From Syntrophaceae bacterium UBA2208 (GTDB lineage: Bacteria; Desulfobacterota; BSN033; UBA1163), in assembly GCA_002327885.1 (NCBI GenBank), contig DCUS01000031.1:3239-28032 (forward strand): 24,794 nt of DNA, in the 5' to 3' direction. Position 1 is the first letter of the stretch. Every line of letters begins with the position of its first letter. Under the pieces are notes generated by a model that saw only the letters and a list, made by a program, of their open reading frames with translations, had not been told where the DNA came from and did not search any database. Of this stretch, positions 21,973 through 24,794 are shown piece after piece. The translations under genes and the position numbers were made by a program.

Positions 21973-23220
21973 ATGCCTCCCAATTCTCAAAAGCAAAATC
22001 CCCTTAGACAGTTTAAACATTCTGCTCCTGTCGAGGAAATAGTAATAAAACGATTGGAGGATTTAGGATTCCTATTGGAAGAGAAAGAGTTTTCATTTGG
22101 TGAATCTAATTTTAAGTCTAAAGTCGACCTCATATTGCGTCGGGGGAGAAGAAAATATGCCGTTGAGGTTAAGTACTCCCACAGAATACAGGTGGCTCTT
22201 AGCCACCTTCTTCCTAGAGGAATATTGCTCCTCCAGGCGGCAAAAAGGCTTAAAGGCTATATACCAATTGTCGCTGTTGTTGTAGAGAAACTCGATCAAA
22301 GGGATATACGCCGCGTGGCAGGTTTCGTTCGCCATTTTGCCCCTGAAGTGGGATGGTTACTTGTGGACGAATATGGAGGCGCTGCCTTTAAAGACCCCGA
22401 AAAGGACGAATATAGAATTTTACCACAATTGGACCGCCGCCCATCGATGCACATTGTCTCTCCTGAATCAGATTATCCTTTTTCAGCTCGTCATTCCAAA
22501 CAATTATCATTCAGCGACTTAGATCAATGGTTGCTCAAAGTGTTTTTGCTCGGCCAACCTGGGATCGCTCCAGATTATTGGGGCGGCCCGCAAGGCATTG
22601 TCCAAAATGCTTTTCAGCTCTCAAAGTTGTCTGGAGTGTCCCGTTCCGTTGCTAATTCCTGGTTCAATGCGATGGCATCCAGTGGCTATTTAAAAAGAAT
22701 GGGAAGCAAGGAGGCAATTCTCCTGAGACCCAATGCTCTTATAGAGGAATGGAGAGGAAAATATAGATTTGGCGATAACCGTATTCTACCTTATCGGTCC
22801 ATGTATCCCGTTCCTAAAAGTGATGAATACTTCCATGATGTTTTGGGAAGAATAAAATCCTGCAATGAAGACACTGTCCCATTAGCGATTTCCGGACATC
22901 AAGCCTGCAAACAATTTGGGGTCAAACATTCTTCTGCGAAATCGATTCACGTTTACTTCTGGGGTAATATTGGCCTTGTTGCAAACTCATTAAATCTGGT
23001 ACCCGCTGAGGCAGCGAATGAGGCAAATATCTTCCTTGTTGAACCCAAATATCCTAAATCAGTTTTTGGAGGGAGAGTGGTAAGAAAAGGTGTCCCCATT
23101 TGTGATATATTACAATGTTATCTTGATCTCTTCAATCTGCCAGACCGGGGGCGTGAACAAGCAGATTTTATCTATGAAAATATTCTCCATAAAATGTTCG
23201 AGAAGGGCAGGTTGAATTAA
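21973..23220 (+). CDS. AbiEi-like type IV antitoxin with nuclease-fold-like N-terminus
   Basis: A 415-residue protein. The N-terminal part resembles a PD-(D/E)xK-type core: VDLILRRGRRKYAVEVKYS gives D52 and E65-V-K67. The middle contains a winged helix (FQLSKLSGVSRSVANSWFNAMASSGYLKRMG). The C-terminal part matches AbiEi_2-type antitoxins: LAISGHQACKQFG, IFLVEPKYPKSVFGGRVV, ILQCYLDLFNLPDRGREQADFIYENIL. The expected roles are operator binding and neutralising the adjacent nucleotidyltransferase. ATG 21973 has AAGGTG 6 nt upstream; a GTG three codons earlier is less well placed. The promoter carries an operator array. The gene ends 4 bp before the toxin start. Whether the nuclease-like part is active is unknown. 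Confidence 0.75.
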   Translation: MPPNSQKQNPLRQFKHSAPVEEIVIKRLEDLGFLLEEKEFSFGESNFKSKVDLILRRGRRKYAVEVKYSHRIQVALSHLLPRGILLLQAAKRLKGYIPIVAVVVEKLDQRDIRRVAGFVRHFAPEVGWLLVDEYGGAAFKDPEKDEYRILPQLDRRPSMHIVSPESDYPFSARHSKQLSFSDLDQWLLKVFLLGQPGIAPDYWGGPQGIVQNAFQLSKLSGVSRSVANSWFNAMASSGYLKRMGSKEAILLRPNALIEEWRGKYRFGDNRILPYRSMYPVPKSDEYFHDVLGRIKSCNEDTVPLAISGHQACKQFGVKHSSAKSIHVYFWGNIGLVANSLNLVPAEAANEANIFLVEPKYPKSVFGGRVVRKGVPICDILQCYLDLFNLPDRGREQADFIYENILHKMFEKGRLN

Positions 23221-23224
23221 ATTC

Positions 23225-24052
23225 ATGGCGATACCAGAAGAGATCGAGTTTTTGTATCGAGTTCTCTCTGCGATTCGGCATAACCTTAAAGATTTTGTCT
23301 TAGTTGGTGGGTTTGCTTCTTATCTCTATCAATTCCACGAGCGGACGAAACCAATAGATCTGTCTCCTCTGCTTACCTATGACATTGATTTGGCGTCGGC
23401 AGAAAGAATTTCGGTTCGTGGTGGAAAATCGGTGCATCAATCTTTATCGGAGATAGGGTTAGAAGAGGAGTTCACGGGGAACTGTAGGCCCCCTTTGGTC
23501 AAATATTTTCCGAAGGATAGAAAACCTTCAATGTATGTTGAGTTTCTAACGCCGTTACGTGGCTCGGAAATTAAACGAGGGAGGCCTGACACTACACAAA
23601 ATATTCAGTCTGATTTATCAGCCCAAAAACTACGGTTTCTGGATTTGCTTCTAAAAAATCCATGGGAGATAAATACTTTTTTTATCCCTGCTCTTAATAA
23701 ATACCGCAAACTGGTCGTGAAGATTCCTCACCCCGGCATGTTCATCATGCAAAAAATACTGATCTCTGAAAGACGTACTGGCAAAAGTCGACCAAAAGAT
23801 TTCGCTTATATTTATCAAACATTGTCCTATTTGAGAGAAGATTTGGAGGTAATAGCAAAAGAATACAAAATGCTCATAGATAACCCGGAGTGGAAGAAAT
23901 GGTATAAAAAGTTTATCAGATTATCAAGAGAGATTTTCGGCACCTCTCAGGGAGATGGCCCTATTGGAGCCTCAGAAATTCTTGTTCAAACTACCCCAGA
24001 AATGATATTCGCGGTAGTCAATCGTTTCATAGATTCTTGCCCGAAAATATGA
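23225..24052 (+). CDS. AbiEii-like nucleotidyltransferase toxin
   Basis: A 275-residue member of the nucleotidyltransferase superfamily used as type IV toxins. The catalytic core is near the N-terminus: FVLVGGFASYLYQF (the G-G-x-A motif) followed about 25 residues later by TYDIDLA, whose D-x-D pair would bind metal. Later come VEFLTPLRG (third strand) and a helical region with PHPGMFIMQKILISERRTGKSRPKDFAYIYQTL, where the K...R-x-KD pattern is typical of AbiEii-like proteins. It starts 4 bp after the antitoxin stop with a weak ribosome binding site, so its translation probably depends on the upstream gene. It would modify RNA or nucleotides when unneutralised, as known for related toxins. Confidence 0.78.
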   Translation: MAIPEEIEFLYRVLSAIRHNLKDFVLVGGFASYLYQFHERTKPIDLSPLLTYDIDLASAERISVRGGKSVHQSLSEIGLEEEFTGNCRPPLVKYFPKDRKPSMYVEFLTPLRGSEIKRGRPDTTQNIQSDLSAQKLRFLDLLLKNPWEINTFFIPALNKYRKLVVKIPHPGMFIMQKILISERRTGKSRPKDFAYIYQTLSYLREDLEVIAKEYKMLIDNPEWKKWYKKFIRLSREIFGTSQGDGPIGASEILVQTTPEMIFAVVNRFIDSCPKI

Positions 24053-24086
24053 AGACGGCAAGGAAGAAAAAAAGTGAGTGAGCCTT

Positions 24087-24134
24087 CATCCCAAAGCCAT
24101 GAGGTGCAATCTCATGGCTGGAAGGAACGGGATG
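24087..24134. other. Perfect hairpin between the toxin and the recombinase
   Basis: AGCCATGAG (24095-24103) and CTCATGGCT (24111-24119) form a perfect 9-bp stem with a 7-nt loop. It is enclosed by CATCCC (24087) and GGGATG (24129). There is no T-run, so it is not a standard terminator. It could be a structured recombination site or an mRNA structure before the recombinase gene. Confidence 0.5.
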
Positions 24135-24200
24135 ATGCCCACTCGAAAGTAAATCTACCATCAAATTTCAAATCATTCAACCAGGAAGGAGGTTGACCCC

Positions 24201-24473
24201 ATGAAGAAGAAAGAGACAGAATTTCTCACCGAGGAAGAAGCCCATGCCATTCTGAGGGTCCTGGATCGAAGAACCCTCCATGGCAAACGTGATTATGCCA
24301 TCCTGTTAACCCTTCTCACCACGGGATTACGAAAAGCAGAAATCTGTAACCTCAAGATTGGGGATATCAAGACCTACCGGAACCAAGCTGTTGTTGATGT
24401 GATTGGTAAGGATAAAAAATTCAGACGAATTCCAATGAAAAATGAAACCCTCCTTGCCACCACAAGCCTCGTA
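24201..24473 (+). pseudogene. Truncated tyrosine recombinase/integrase
   Basis: ATG at 24201 with GGAGG 8 nt upstream. The first 90 residues are the start of a tyrosine recombinase catalytic domain: MKKKETEFLTEEEAHAIL, RDYAILLTLLTTGLRKAEICNLKIGDI with the first catalytic Arg (R44), and VVDVIGKDKKFRRIPM with the beta-strand Lys region. At about 24473 the sequence switches to repeat R2, so the H-x-x-R and Tyr motifs are lost. The frame stays open to the window edge only because the R2 sequence happens to lack stops. No N-terminal core-binding domain is present; short forms of this family exist. It is probably inactive. Confidence 0.75.
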
Positions 24474-24794
24474 AGGGAAGAAAGAGAACCGGTCAGCGCG
24501 TCGAGCTATGGGTTTCCCCGACACACGTTCCCAGAACGGAGTGGCGGGACGATCCAGAGGCCATTGGTCGACAGCAGGCTATTTCTTTGGCGGGATGATG
24601 GTCTCTTTGAATGCTTTAGCGGGTCTGATTTTCACGACGGTCTTTGCCGGGATCCGACCCATTCTCGCTTTTCTCTTGACGAGAACGGACTTTCCGATGC
24701 CGGGGAGCACAAAGGCCCCCTTTTTCTTGGTCTCGGCAATCGCCAGCGCCGCGTATTCATCAATGATGGATGCAGCCGCCTTCTTGGAATGTGC
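24474..24794. repeat. Repeat R2, copy B (to window edge)
   Basis: Second copy of R2, same orientation as 9282-9627. The left end replaces the rest of the recombinase gene. It contains the same truncated THVPR...WRDDPEAIG coding stretch and an HU gene on the reverse strand. It lacks 26 bp present in copy A. The right end is not visible. Confidence 0.8.
24579..24794 (-). CDS. HU-family DNA-binding protein with a shortened DNA-binding arm (partial)
   Basis: The reverse strand is open from the window edge to a TAG at 24579 and encodes 71 residues: AHSKKAAASIIDEYAALAIA, KKGAFVLPGIGKSVLVKRKAR, then MGRIPAKTVVKIRPAKAFK. HU proteins bend DNA by inserting a proline at the tip of a beta arm (GRNPxTGE). 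Here the frame passes from GR directly to IPAKT, an in-frame loss of about nine residues that removes the N-P-x-T-G-E tip. The N-terminal helix lies outside the window. The product may be stable but should bind DNA differently. Unlike copy A it has no frameshift. Confidence 0.7.
   Translation of the reverse strand, partial: AHSKKAAASIIDEYAALAIAETKKKGAFVLPGIGKSVLVKRKARMGRIPAKTVVKIRPAKAFKETIIPPKK

Overview
The window looks like chromosome from an anaerobic member of the Desulfobacterota (deltaproteobacterial) lineage. The evidence is indirect: a multi-PAS histidine kinase with a cysteine-rich insert, an ExeA-type ATPase, AprA-like flavoproteins with small diferredoxins, a tripartite tricarboxylate transporter (TTT) and many toxin-antitoxin relics. 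No rRNA or marker gene is present, so the assignment is an inference.

Layout. (1) 1-7072 is an envelope and signalling region: the start of a membrane protein, a PilZ fragment, a large PAS histidine kinase, a secreted protein, an ExeA-like ATPase with LysM-like and SPOR-like parts, a small unknown protein and a lipoprotein with a degenerate transglutaminase-like core. (2) 7073-10112 is a decayed accessory patch: PIN-domain remnants, one intact RHH antitoxin/PIN toxin pair, a truncated gene, a frameshifted HU gene and an HTH gene with an in-frame amber codon. (3) 10372-20393 is the best-organised locus. A GntR/FCD regulator and an exported UGSC-family-like lipoprotein are transcribed leftward. 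Divergently there are two paralogous FAD flavoproteins, two paralogous two-cluster ferredoxins and a complete TctC-TctB-TctA transporter, closed by a strong terminator. (4) 20544-24794 is a second accessory region. It holds the 3' half of a tRNA-Thr gene (a likely attachment site), an AbiEi/AbiEii-like type IV toxin-antitoxin pair behind a repeated operator array, a truncated tyrosine recombinase and a partial HU gene.

The locus in (3) reads as one regulated system. The TTT receptor and permease would import a carboxylate, the flavoprotein/ferredoxin proteins would carry out a redox step on it or its product, and the GntR protein would sense it. Paired TTGYATA motifs lie over both divergent promoters. 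The substrate cannot be read from sequence. Two features stand out: the UGSC-like lipoprotein has S-W-G-T where the family has U/C-G-S-C, and the second ferredoxin has Glu in place of one cluster cysteine.

The two accessory regions share two repeats in the same order and orientation: R1 (140 bp, one mismatch) and R2 (about 320-346 bp, more diverged). Each R1...R2 interval contains a different toxin-antitoxin system, which suggests exchange of cargo between common borders.
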